64,000 bases of DNA, taken from positions 1 to 64,000 of the forward strand of contig JARKNW010000163.1 of the NCBI GenBank assembly GCA_029976075.1. The letters are read 5' to 3'. Below are positions 1-7,813 of this stretch, in pieces (position 1 is the stretch's first letter; each line of letters opens with the position of its first letter). This DNA comes from Pleomorphomonas sp. GTDB lineage: Bacteria; Pseudomonadota; Alphaproteobacteria; Rhizobiales; Pleomorphomonadaceae. The position numbers were made by a program, and so were the translations under genes. Below the pieces are notes generated by a model. That model had not been told where the DNA came from. It saw nothing but the letters and a program-made list of their open reading frames with translations, and ran no database searches.

Positions 1-1
1 C

Positions 2-64
2 GAGACCTTGATCGAGACCCGCCTTCAGGAATGGGTCGCCCGCCTCCTGCAGAGTGAAGAGTGA
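2..64 (+). CDS. C-terminal end of an unidentified gene upstream of motB
   Basis: A reading frame open from the window edge ends at a TGA that overlaps the GTG start of motB (GTGA, positions 61-64). The 20 visible residues form a charged helix-like tail ending in LLQSEE. Position suggests the preceding flagellar gene of the same operon, but the fragment is too short to identify. Confidence 0.5.
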   Translation, partial: ETLIETRLQEWVARLLQSEE

Positions 65-1494
65 ACGCCATGAGCGCCGAGCCCCCGGAAATCATCTTCG
101 TTCGACGGTCATTGCATCGCAGGACCGAAGAACCTCAACACGGTGTCTGGAAGATCGCCTACGCCGACTTCATGACGGCGATGATGGCCTTCTTTCTGGT
201 GATGTGGCTGATCAACGCCACCGATCAGAAGACACGGGAAGCTGTCGCGAGCTACTTCAACCCGATCAAGCTCGCCGAAGCCACGGTAGACAAGAAAGGC
301 CTGCGAGATCCGCTCGAAACCGAAAAAGAGGGCAAGCCTGACGGCAAGGATCAACGCTCGGCGATCGAGAGCCTCGACGACAATCTAAAAGGCTACAGCC
401 AAACGCTCGACAAGCCGAACGAACGCAAGCCGCGCTATTCCGAAGCTGCCCTCTTCGAAGACCCATATGCGGTACTGGCAGCCCTTGTCGCCGGTTCGGA
501 GCCCAATCAGTCTGCCGACAACGTAGGTGCTTTCGAAACGCTCGGCCAGTCGGGCGAGCCTGGCCTCAACGGTGGCGACGCGCAGCGCGATCCCTTCGAT
601 CCGGTTTACTGGAAAATGTCCCGCAAACCGACGCCACAGGATGGCGACGAGACCGGTGGTAGCAATACTCCAGCCGATCAAGCCTCCGATGCACCAGCCG
701 AAGCGCAGGTCAGCGCGGCAAATCCCGTGAAAATCGCAGAGACTGATGCCAAGGAGACCATCCCCCCCATTCCGGTTGCCAAACCGCCGATCGACGCAAC
801 GGCAAGAACCTCGGAGACTGAGGCTGCGCCGAGCTCTCTTCAAGCGCCACCAGTCGCACCGAACATCACTAAAGATGCCCAGCCTAGCACCCAGCTTTCC
901 GTTCCAGAACAGACTCCGGCGCCGACAGCCCCCGCACAAAGCCCCGAACAAGGCGAGCAATCTGCCCCCACGACCGGGAAAAGCACTCCAAGCGAGGCAG
1001 AGAAGCCGGCAGCCACTCAGTCTCGCATCGCCGAAGGGATTGGAGCAAAAACGCTCGGCCGCGATATCCAGGCCGCCGTGGGCAATATCGGCCCGACACC
1101 GGGTATTGAAGTGACGGCAGCGCCCGAAGGCCTTTTGGTGACGCTGATGGACGAACGGAAGTTCGGCATGTTCGCCGTTGGCTCGGCCGAACCCGAGCCT
1201 GAGCTCATTCGGACCATCGATGCCATTGGCAAACTGATCGAAAAGCAACCAGGCAAGATCGTCGTGCGCGGACACACCGACGCCCGGCCGTTCCATAGCA
1301 AGGACTACGACAACTGGCGGTTGTCCACGGCCCGTGCCCACATGGCCTATTACATGCTGGTGCGAGGTGGCGTGCCCGAGGCCCGCTTCGAGAAGATCGA
1401 AGGTTATGCCGACCACTGGCTGAAGAATGCCGGTGACCCCGAAGCACCGGAGAACCGCCGCATCGAGATCCTGATCAGGGAGACGCCAACATGA
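61..1494 (+). CDS. motB: Flagellar motor stator protein MotB
   Basis: MotB is the peptidoglycan-anchored half of the proton-driven flagellar stator, working with MotA in the inner membrane. The single N-terminal transmembrane helix (about residues 34-53) contains the motif YADFMTAMMAFF, in which Asp36 is the expected proton-binding residue. The C-terminus (about 350-470) is an OmpA-like peptidoglycan-binding domain with GHTDARPF and NRRIEI. Between them lies an unusually long linker of about 270 residues rich in Pro, Ala, Glu and Gln; at 477 residues the protein is longer than the roughly 300 of enteric MotB. The GTG start overlaps the preceding stop, and an in-frame ATG at 70 is an alternative. 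It overlaps motC by ATGA, so the two are translationally coupled. Confidence 0.95.
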   Translation: MNAMSAEPPEIIFVRRSLHRRTEEPQHGVWKIAYADFMTAMMAFFLVMWLINATDQKTREAVASYFNPIKLAEATVDKKGLRDPLETEKEGKPDGKDQRSAIESLDDNLKGYSQTLDKPNERKPRYSEAALFEDPYAVLAALVAGSEPNQSADNVGAFETLGQSGEPGLNGGDAQRDPFDPVYWKMSRKPTPQDGDETGGSNTPADQASDAPAEAQVSAANPVKIAETDAKETIPPIPVAKPPIDATARTSETEAAPSSLQAPPVAPNITKDAQPSTQLSVPEQTPAPTAPAQSPEQGEQSAPTTGKSTPSEAEKPAATQSRIAEGIGAKTLGRDIQAAVGNIGPTPGIEVTAAPEGLLVTLMDERKFGMFAVGSAEPEPELIRTIDAIGKLIEKQPGKIVVRGHTDARPFHSKDYDNWRLSTARAHMAYYMLVRGGVPEARFEKIEGYADHWLKNAGDPEAPENRRIEILIRETPT

Positions 1495-2675
1495 TCCGCC
1501 GCGTCGCCTTCTTCGTCTCGCTGTTGGCCGCCAGCCCGCTCGCTGCCGCCGACGCGCCACCAGACGCCATTCCACCATATGAAATGGTGCGCACGCTGCA
1601 GACGTTGCAGACACAGGTCGCGGACGGCAATGCCTCCGCGGTCGCCGCCCAGCGCGACTTGCTCGGCCTCATGGAAGCGAAGTTTCTGGCTGCAGACCCC
1701 GTCGTCTGGCAGGACCGACGCAATGCGCGGGCTGCGGTCACATTCACGCTTTCAGGCGGAAGTCCCAGGCTCATGCGCGGTCTTCTGGCGATGGTTCCCC
1801 CCATCGCCGTCGATGCAAATCTCGCCGTTGGAGCACTCGCCTACATCGAGAACCGAGAGGACGAAGCGCGCAAACGTCTTCTGCCGCTCGATTGCCGTTC
1901 GCTTCCGATGTCGCTCGGCGGCCAGGTAGCGCTCGTCCAGGCCGGTCTTGTCGCCCGCGAGGATCTTGGCCGGGCAATTCACCTCTTGGACGACGCTCGA
2001 CTCCTGATGCCGGGCACGCTGGTGGAAGAGGCTGCGCTCCGCCGCGAAGTATTCCTTGTCGCCCAGACTGGCAACCTCGATCGCTTCGAGTTCCTGTCGC
2101 GCCAATACCTTCGCCGCTTCGGCACGTCGATCTATGCCGAAGACTTTCGCCAGCGCTTTGCCACGGCTATCGCCCGTCTGGGAATTGCCGATGGCGACGA
2201 TCGTTTTCCACGCCTCGAAGCCATCCTGAAATCGTCAGACCCGGAGAACCAGCGGGCTCTCTTCCTCCAACTGGCACAGGCAGCCGTCGTTCACGGCAAG
2301 CTCAGTACGGCCCGTTCGGCGGCGGCCGATGCGGCAAAGTTGTCTCCCGTCGGAGGCAGTGATGCCATGCGTGCCGCTCTTTATGACGCAGCCGCATCGA
2401 TCGGCGTCGGCAATGACATCGGCGAGATACAAAAGCGTCTCGCCGACATCAACGAACGCCAGCTCGGACGGCGCGACGCCGATCTGTTGCAAGCCGCCAC
2501 CGCGGCCGCCGTAGCCGTCGGCGAAGCGCCGACGGTGCCGGTTCCCTTGGTGCCGGTTGCCGTTGTCGCCGCCGATGGCAAACGCGGCGATGGCTGGGTG
2601 ACTGCCACCATGCGCACCGCCGAAGCGGACTTGACCTCCGCAGATGCCCTCCTCGAAAAGGCAACCGGCCCATGA
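1491..2675 (+). CDS. motC: Periplasmic motility protein MotC
   Basis: MotC is found in rhizobia and relatives, where it is periplasmic and needed for motor function, probably through interaction with MotB. The protein starts with a signal peptide (MIRRVAFFVSLLAASPLAAA) and continues as a helical, Ala/Leu-rich repeat-like protein of 394 residues. It overlaps motB and fliK by four bases at each end (ATGA), which fits the conserved motB-motC-fliK order of the family. The identification rests on N-terminal similarity remembered from MotC proteins plus context. Confidence 0.9.
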   Translation: MIRRVAFFVSLLAASPLAAADAPPDAIPPYEMVRTLQTLQTQVADGNASAVAAQRDLLGLMEAKFLAADPVVWQDRRNARAAVTFTLSGGSPRLMRGLLAMVPPIAVDANLAVGALAYIENREDEARKRLLPLDCRSLPMSLGGQVALVQAGLVAREDLGRAIHLLDDARLLMPGTLVEEAALRREVFLVAQTGNLDRFEFLSRQYLRRFGTSIYAEDFRQRFATAIARLGIADGDDRFPRLEAILKSSDPENQRALFLQLAQAAVVHGKLSTARSAAADAAKLSPVGGSDAMRAALYDAAASIGVGNDIGEIQKRLADINERQLGRRDADLLQAATAAAVAVGEAPTVPVPLVPVAVVAADGKRGDGWVTATMRTAEADLTSADALLEKATGP

Positions 2676-3922
2676 CCAGAATCGACACACAGCTAGTGGC
2701 ACCAGCAGGAGACAAGCCGGCTGACAAGGTAACTGGCAAATCGCCATCCAAGGACGGCGATAACCGGCAAGCCGCCTTCCGCGCGTTGATGCGGCAGCTC
2801 GGCGGCCATGAGAAGGTCGCCAACAGACCGTCCGACAAGGATGCGAAATCGCTTACCGGTGACGCAGTCAAGGGCGGCGCCCCCTCGACGCGCAACCGAA
2901 CGCATTCAAAGGAGGACCCGGGATCGGAGACCAACTCGGATCAAGGCCCCAATGCGCCACAAGCTTGCGAGCCGACAGGCGCCAACGAACCGGTCCTCGC
3001 TTGGCAGGCCATTCTCGGACGCGATGCGAAAGACCGTTTGGAACAGACGGAGCAACCGCCGACCAACGCCGGTGTTGCGGCGCTCACGGCTGCACGCACC
3101 CCGAATGCCGAAGGGGCAGTCGAGCCGCCCGAAAAAGCTGCCCACCAACCGGCGGGCCCTGTGGGGCGTTCGATGAGTGCGATGCTGCCCTCCACTGCCA
3201 ACCTTGATCTGGTCCATGCCGATGCCCCCACTGCAGCGGGAGCCAATGCATCCGATCCTTTTGCCGCCCTGTCTTCCCTGCTCGATCGGGCAACAGGCAC
3301 CGTCCCCGACGAAGCGGAAATGACCGATGCCCCACCCATCAAGATGTCGGTCGTTACTCGAGAAACGCATTTCGAGCCGGTAGCGCGTCTGTCGCCCGTG
3401 CAACAGATCGCGTCGGCGGTTGGCGAAGAGCTAGTCGCGATGGGCGAGCCTTCTCCGACTGAGGGTACCTCGCCGACGACCGAACCGGTACGCCACTCCA
3501 CAGGGCCGCTCAAAGTACTGCATGTCAAGTTGGAGCCAGAAGACCTCGGGTCTGTCGTCCTCAAGATGCGACTTGTCGACAAGTCGCTTGAGCTCGAGGT
3601 CGTGGCTTCCCGTCAGGAAACAGCCGACCTCCTCGCCAAAGACCGTGACATGCTGACGAGAATGCTGCGCAGCTCGGGGTACTCAGCCGATGTCGTGGCC
3701 ATCTCCACCTCGACTGTGCCCGATGGCGGCCAAATGACGGGCGACAACCGGGCGGGCGCTCAGACGTCGACCGGCCAGCCCGACGCGCAGACAGGCGGCA
3801 ACCGAGGCTCGAACGATTCCATGGGCCATGGCAATCGACCGCCGGCCCGCTCCCAGCCGATAGAAGGAGCGCCCCATGAAGAAAGTGGCACTGGCCGTTC
3901 TGGCAGCGATCTCTACCTGTAG
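2672..3922 (+). CDS. fliK: Flagellar hook-length control protein FliK (formerly MotD in rhizobia)
   Basis: FliK is exported by the flagellar type III apparatus, measures hook length and switches export to filament substrates. The first 270 residues are low-complexity, hydrophilic and Pro/Ala/Thr-rich, as expected for the ruler part. The C-terminal globular domain (about 285-350) has the conserved Flg_hook core, including LEPEDLGSV and an amphipathic stretch ending in LRSSGY. The tail after residue 355 is again disordered. The gene overlaps motC by ATGA, and its last 47 bases overlap the next gene in another frame. Confidence 0.88.
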   Translation: MTRIDTQLVAPAGDKPADKVTGKSPSKDGDNRQAAFRALMRQLGGHEKVANRPSDKDAKSLTGDAVKGGAPSTRNRTHSKEDPGSETNSDQGPNAPQACEPTGANEPVLAWQAILGRDAKDRLEQTEQPPTNAGVAALTAARTPNAEGAVEPPEKAAHQPAGPVGRSMSAMLPSTANLDLVHADAPTAAGANASDPFAALSSLLDRATGTVPDEAEMTDAPPIKMSVVTRETHFEPVARLSPVQQIASAVGEELVAMGEPSPTEGTSPTTEPVRHSTGPLKVLHVKLEPEDLGSVVLKMRLVDKSLELEVVASRQETADLLAKDRDMLTRMLRSSGYSADVVAISTSTVPDGGQMTGDNRAGAQTSTGQPDAQTGGNRGSNDSMGHGNRPPARSQPIEGAPHEESGTGRSGSDLYL

Positions 3923-4451
3923 CTCCACCGGCAAGGCAACCGCGGAAGAGCTAACTATCTGCGAGCGCGAGATGCGGGCGGCAGCCAGTGAGTTCGGCAT
4001 TCCGCTCGGCGTTCTCTATGCCGTGGGCATGACGGAGAGCGGCGGTAAGAAGGGACTGCAGCCGTTGGCGATGAACATCGCCGGCAAACCCTATGTAGCC
4101 TCAAGCCTGTCGGATGCCCTAACCCGCTTCGAAAAAGAGCGAGCCCGCGGCGTCAAGCTCATCGACCTCGGCTGCATGCAGATCAATCATCACTATCATG
4201 GCGCACGATTTGCCTCGGTGGCCGAGATGTTCGATCCCCACAAGAACGTCCAGTATGCCGCCCGCTTTCTCAACGAGTTGCGAGCCAGGCATGACACCTG
4301 GACGATGGCTGTGGCCCGGTATCACGCCGGGCCGAACAACAATCCCGCCCAAAAACAGTACGTCTGCCTTGTCATAGGAAACATGGTGCGGAGTGGCTTT
4401 GGAGCATGGACGCCCAACTCAGCCGCGTTCTGTGGCAAGAAAACCGGGTAA
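3876..4451 (+). CDS. Flagellar-operon lytic transglycosylase-like protein
   Basis: A 191-residue secreted protein with a signal peptide and a compact lysozyme-like (SLT) fold. The probable catalytic glutamate lies in MTESGG (about residue 53); GCMQINHHYH and YHAGP are the other typical SLT motifs. It probably opens peptidoglycan for rod or stator assembly, matching the transglycosylase gene known between fliK and ftcR/rem in other Hyphomicrobiales. A strong Shine-Dalgarno (GAAGGAG) sits inside the end of fliK, supporting this start. It is the last gene of the operon. Confidence 0.87.
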   Translation: MKKVALAVLAAISTCSSTGKATAEELTICEREMRAAASEFGIPLGVLYAVGMTESGGKKGLQPLAMNIAGKPYVASSLSDALTRFEKERARGVKLIDLGCMQINHHYHGARFASVAEMFDPHKNVQYAARFLNELRARHDTWTMAVARYHAGPNNNPAQKQYVCLVIGNMVRSGFGAWTPNSAAFCGKKTG

Positions 4452-4774
4452 GCCGAGTAACTTCTTCATAGGCATATCGCCCGAGGGCGCGTCCGTCAGG
4501 CTTGACCGGGCGGGCAATCGACGTATACATAAATACCAATATGAACGCGCCATGAATTCAACTGGCAATAATGCGTAATTTTATCGAATTTTTCAGTATT
4601 TAATCTCGGCGTTTGTCATACAAATTGGAATGGTAGCGTTTCCATCTACATAATCACAACTTCAGAAGCATGCCAGACACATATGGCAACAAGTTGACCG
4701 ATATCCACTTCTCAACCTAGCTTATCCCCGACGTTGATCTTTACCACTAGGTCGATTGACGGGGAATGTGAGCT
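4452..4774 (+). promoter_or_regulatory. AT-rich leader and promoter region of ftcR
   Basis: This 323-base stretch has no credible gene and is clearly more AT-rich than its surroundings. A possible sigma70-like promoter is TTGACC (4694-4699) with TAGCTT (4718-4723), an 18-base spacer, about 50 bases before the ftcR start. The match is moderate. The AT-rich part (4520-4660) could hold binding sites for a flagellar master regulator, but I recognise none. Confidence 0.35.
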
Positions 4775-5449
4775 ATGTTCGTCATCATTGATGACCGGAA
4801 GATTGTAACTTCCGGCTATACGTCAGGATTTGAACGGGAAGGGGTTTCCTCGATCGGCTTTCGATCGCCGGAGTTCCGAGACTGGATGGGGGCCGCACCT
4901 GACAGCGACCTTTTAACCATCGAGGGTTTTTTGCTGGGCAATTGCGAAGATCGTCAGTCGGTGCCGAAAATCATCCGTGAGAGATGCGGCGCTCCCCTGA
5001 TTGCCTTCAGCGATGTTCCCAGCCTCGAGCAGACGTTGAATCTGTTTGCCGTAGGCGTCGACGATGTCGTCCGGCAACCGGTTCACATCCGCGAAATCAT
5101 CGCCAGGGCCGGCGCAATCCAGCGCCGGACCGGTAGCCAGACCGAAGATTGCAAGATCATCGGGTCGATGCGCGTCTTCTTTGACGGGCGCGATCCCGAA
5201 GTGAACGGCGAACCCTTCGTTCTACCGCGGCGCGAGCGGCGTATCCTGGAATACTTAGTCCGCAACCAGAACAAGCGCGTCACCAAGGAAAAAATCTTCG
5301 GCTTCGTCTACGGCTTCTGCAATGAAGAAGTCGAAGAAAGCGTGATCGAGAGCCATATCAGCAAACTCCGCAAGAAATTGCGGGCGCGCCTTGGGTTCGA
5401 TCCGATCGATTCCAAACGCTACGTCGGCTACATGCTCGAAAATGGCTGA
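4775..5449 (+). CDS. ftcR: Flagellar transcriptional regulator FtcR (Rem-type atypical response regulator)
   Basis: FtcR of Brucella and Rem of Sinorhizobium are OmpR/PhoB-type regulators that activate class II flagellar genes. The receiver-like half (1-115) starts FVIIDDRK but has no Asp at the expected phosphoacceptor strand (LLTIEGFLLG), and the conserved Lys of the KP motif is replaced (VVRQPVH), so it is probably phosphorylation-independent, as in the family. The C-terminal winged helix (about 125-224) shows PRRERRILEYLVRN, ESHISKLRKKL and the ending DPIDSKRYVGY, very close to Brucella FtcR as I recall it. In relatives flgE usually follows; here it does not. Confidence 0.93.
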   Translation: MFVIIDDRKIVTSGYTSGFEREGVSSIGFRSPEFRDWMGAAPDSDLLTIEGFLLGNCEDRQSVPKIIRERCGAPLIAFSDVPSLEQTLNLFAVGVDDVVRQPVHIREIIARAGAIQRRTGSQTEDCKIIGSMRVFFDGRDPEVNGEPFVLPRRERRILEYLVRNQNKRVTKEKIFGFVYGFCNEEVEESVIESHISKLRKKLRARLGFDPIDSKRYVGYMLENG

Positions 5450-5459
5450 GTTAGACTAA

Positions 5460-5496
5460 ACCTCCGGCGGCTCTCTAAATGAGCGTCGCCGGAGGT
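5460..5496. terminator. Hairpin between convergent ftcR and methyltransferase genes
   Basis: ACCTCCGGCG (5460-5469) pairs with CGCCGGAGGT (5487-5496), and GCTC/GAGC extend the stem towards the loop. On the minus strand it is followed by TTTAG rather than a clean U-run. The position between convergent genes supports a shared transcription stop. Confidence 0.55.
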
Positions 5497-5585
5497 AAAG
5501 CTGTAAAGGCAACCATACCTGAGTACGAATTGCGCCACTGTGTCAGGGACGGACAAAGCAATAAGAAATAACAAACAGAGGAATT

Positions 5586-6410
5586 TCAGCGTTCTAAATC
5601 AAAGAAATAACCATACATATTGAACGATCTCCCTGCCATCGGGCGAGAGAAACGGCCCTCATCAACAGAAAACCGTATCTTGTAGGTCTCAGAAAGCATT
5701 TGTATAATTTTTTGACGGCTCGCGAAAGTCACGGGATATTTGATTTCATAATCATTAAACCCAGGCGGCAGCACCCCGGGACCATTATCGGAAAGCCGCG
5801 AGGATTGAACACTGATCACTTGGTCGACGCCGTCGTTCATAGGCGTTCTGGTTATAAATAAGTGATCTGGGCGAACAGCCAGCAATCTTGCCAAAAAAAC
5901 TAACGGTTCTGGCGTGTATTGTAGCGCGCCACTTGTGAATATAAGGTCGACATGGCCAAGATCAGCTGCGGCGTCTTGAATATCGTCGAAAAACTTAAGC
6001 CCGCCACCGGCAAGCTTTTCCCTAGCGGCGTTCGCCATCGCGCGCGTTTCCACTACGTTCCAATGGATTTCTTGATCTTCACCGAGCACTGCGCGCGCGA
6101 TTAAGTAGTGATAGCCGCCACCACCGCCGAAATCCAAAACGCGTAGCACGGGCTGAGCCCGAAGCGCACCAATCCCAATCATCGTTCGTAAGGAATCCAG
6201 ACCGAGAGCACCGGACGAAGATATCTGAGCTCGGCAGATAACGTTCTTCTGAACTACCACGTTGACTAGGTCACTCGTCTGATAGCCTTCAGCATTGCAA
6301 GCACCTAAGGCTTCCTCAAAGGAACGGAACAGGGGCAGGTCATCGGAACTCTCGTTCTTGGCCTTTTTGATACCCAGCGCCGATTTCAAATTTCTAATCA
6401 AGCGGCTCAT
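5586..6410 (-). CDS. SAM-dependent methyltransferase, TIGR04325 type
   Basis: A 274-residue class I methyltransferase. The SAM-binding loop is VLDFGGGGGYHY (about residues 91-102), followed by an acidic strand end (VVETRAMA) and DLIFTSGALQY. The overall pattern, including the C-terminal YEIKYPVTFASR and MYGYFFDLE, matches the TIGR04325 family, often found in polysaccharide or O-antigen loci. The reading frame continues upstream into the tRNA-Ser gene, so the ATG at 6410 (MSRLIRNLKS) is chosen; its ribosome site is weak (GAAAG). Base composition is visibly more AT-rich than in neighbours, suggesting acquisition. The substrate cannot be told; flagellin or surface-glycan methylation is only a guess. 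Confidence 0.75.
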   Translation of the reverse strand: MSRLIRNLKSALGIKKAKNESSDDLPLFRSFEEALGACNAEGYQTSDLVNVVVQKNVICRAQISSSGALGLDSLRTMIGIGALRAQPVLRVLDFGGGGGYHYLIARAVLGEDQEIHWNVVETRAMANAAREKLAGGGLKFFDDIQDAAADLGHVDLIFTSGALQYTPEPLVFLARLLAVRPDHLFITRTPMNDGVDQVISVQSSRLSDNGPGVLPPGFNDYEIKYPVTFASRQKIIQMLSETYKIRFSVDEGRFSRPMAGRSFNMYGYFFDLER

Positions 6411-6450
6411 GTTACTTTCAGTCAGAGATCCGAGTCTGGTTATCAGCGGT

Positions 6451-6540
6451 TGGCGGACGGAGTGAGATTCGAACTCACGGAGGGCTTGCACCCTCGGCGG
6501 TTTTCAAGACCGCTGCCTTAAACCACTCGGCCATCCGTCC
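6451..6540 (-). tRNA. tRNA-Ser (anticodon UGA), copy 1
   Basis: On the minus strand the gene runs from GGACGGA to TCCGTCC-G-CCA. It has the long variable arm of class II tRNAs and anticodon loop CTTGAAA (anticodon TGA, reading UCA). CCA is encoded. The 90 bases are identical to the copy at 9581-9670. Conserved upstream elements TTGCAT (6586-6591 reversed) and ATGTTG (6562-6567 reversed), 18 bases apart, are probably its promoter. Confidence 0.96.
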
Positions 6541-6645
6541 CGCACTTTCTCGCGCGGCGCGCAACATGTCGATTTTTCAAACGCAATGCAAGGGATTCGA
6601 CGTCGTTGCGCTAGCCCGCCCCTGGTTCCTCTCATTGTCGAAGCG
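6451..6645. repeat. Direct repeat A (tRNA-Ser plus upstream flank and remnant of smpB 3' end)
   Basis: The repeat begins exactly at the CCA end of the tRNA gene (6451). It is identical to repeat B over about 95 bases and then diverges with small indels over the following 100 bases. Sequence on the other side of the CCA end is unrelated in the two copies. Confidence 0.7.
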
Positions 6646-6874
6646 GCAGAGCACAAGCACTCTCCGACGGCAGTTCGAAGGGGCATTGCCGTCGGAGTTC
6701 GATGGAGCCCTCTGGTGTTCGTTGCGTACCGGGCACGTTGTTCGCACATCGGGAAATGGGCGATCCCAGTATTCTCGACTACCCTGCGGAGCAGTTAAGC
6801 TCAGAACAAAGACGCTTGACCCGGCCCTTGGGTCCAGCACGATAAGTTCGCCTGTTCATTGACAGGAGTCATCG
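6541..6874. other. Gene-free stretch: decayed copy of the smpB-tRNA spacer, then a MerR-type promoter
   Basis: No credible gene here. The first 100 bases resemble the spacer between tRNA-Ser copy 2 and smpB, including CAACATGTCGA and ATGCAAGGGATT, and continue with weaker similarity into what corresponds to the last bases of smpB (GTTCC-CTCATT). The remainder up to 6810 shows nothing recognisable, and the end carries the promoter of the MerR gene. Confidence 0.6.
6815..6846 (+). promoter_or_regulatory. MerR-type promoter/operator with 19-base spacer
   Basis: TTGACC (6816-6821) and GATAAG (6841-6846) are separated by 19 bases. The spacer region contains the dyad CTTGACCC (6815-6822) / GGGTCCAG (6830-6837), arms matching at 7 of 8 positions. 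An over-long spacer with a dyad inside it is the hallmark of promoters activated by MerR regulators, so the adjacent gene probably controls itself. Confidence 0.6.
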
Positions 6875-7654
6875 TTGAGCCGGAGCCCCAAATTCCGCAC
6901 TGCAGGCGAAACAGCTGCCTTATTGGGGGTTTCCAGCAAGGCGCTTCGAGTTTACGAGCGGCACGGTTTGATCACCCCTGGCCGCAATGCTGCCGGCTAC
7001 CGGGTCTATGGTCACGAGCAAATAGAGAAGCTGCATCAGGTCTTGGCGTTGAAATCACTGGGCCTTTCGCTGGCCCAGATTGCTGAATGCCTCTCGGGCC
7101 TTGGCGACGATCTGAAGCCTATACTGAAAGCCCAGGAAACGGAGCTTCGCCGCCGCATAAAGGCACTGGAAGCTGCAGCATCAGCGGTCACCATGGCTCG
7201 GACGCGGCTTGAAGCAGGCGAGAACCTGTCGATGGACGATCTGGTAACCCTGACCAAGGAGATCGTCATGCCTGATGTCAAACCCGACTGGCGCGATACG
7301 CTTGCCTCGCTTTTCAAGGAGCACTTCTCGGAGGCAGATCGCCAGGAACTGCTTGAGGTTCCGCGAGACGCCAAGGACACCCATAAAGAAGCCGCGGAAC
7401 GGCAGGTGCTTCTGGCAGAAGCCAAGTCCCTTCTGGGGAAAGATCCTGGAGCGCCGGAAGCCTTGGATCTCGCCCGACGCTGGCGTGAGCGCGCCGAGAA
7501 GTTTACAGGCAGCGACAAGGTTAAGCTTTTAAAGCTGCGAGCCGTTCTCGATGAAGCGCTCGCAAATGCCAACGTTTCCAAGACCCTGCCGTGGCGCGAT
7601 GAGCTTCTGTTCATCAAGCAGGCAACGGAGAAACTGGAGGCGGAGGAACGCTGA
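6875..7654 (+). CDS. MerR-family transcriptional regulator
   Basis: A 259-residue regulator. The N-terminal MerR winged helix (about 7-75) includes ETAALLGVSSKALRVYERHG and YRVYGHEQIEKL. A dimerisation coiled coil follows (about 80-120). The C-terminal 130 residues are helical and charged (FKEHFSEADRQEL, ARRWRERAEKF, LPWRDELLFIKQA) and resemble the TipAS-type ligand domain; no metal-binding Cys cluster is visible, so a small organic inducer is more likely than a metal. The start is a TTG with AGGAG eight bases upstream. Function beyond regulation is unknown; the divergent DJ-1/PfpI genes next to it are possible targets. Confidence 0.83.
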   Translation: MSRSPKFRTAGETAALLGVSSKALRVYERHGLITPGRNAAGYRVYGHEQIEKLHQVLALKSLGLSLAQIAECLSGLGDDLKPILKAQETELRRRIKALEAAASAVTMARTRLEAGENLSMDDLVTLTKEIVMPDVKPDWRDTLASLFKEHFSEADRQELLEVPRDAKDTHKEAAERQVLLAEAKSLLGKDPGAPEALDLARRWRERAEKFTGSDKVKLLKLRAVLDEALANANVSKTLPWRDELLFIKQATEKLEAEER

Positions 7655-7813
7655 TTGGCCGGACGAGAACACAAAGGCAAAGATTGCCGAGACGGAGACG
7701 CCAAGCAAGCCATGTCGCAAAAGCATAATCCTTGGGATCCGCGAAGCGGCAGAAGTCCAACTTGGAAGAACATCACACCAAAGTGCCAACCGTCCTACTG
7801 GCGGTTGGCCGCG

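Noticed and set aside
385..1614. Long reverse-strand open frame (409 codons) opposite motB
   Set aside because: Rich in Arg, Gly and Cys with no domain; motB and its operon overlaps explain the region fully.
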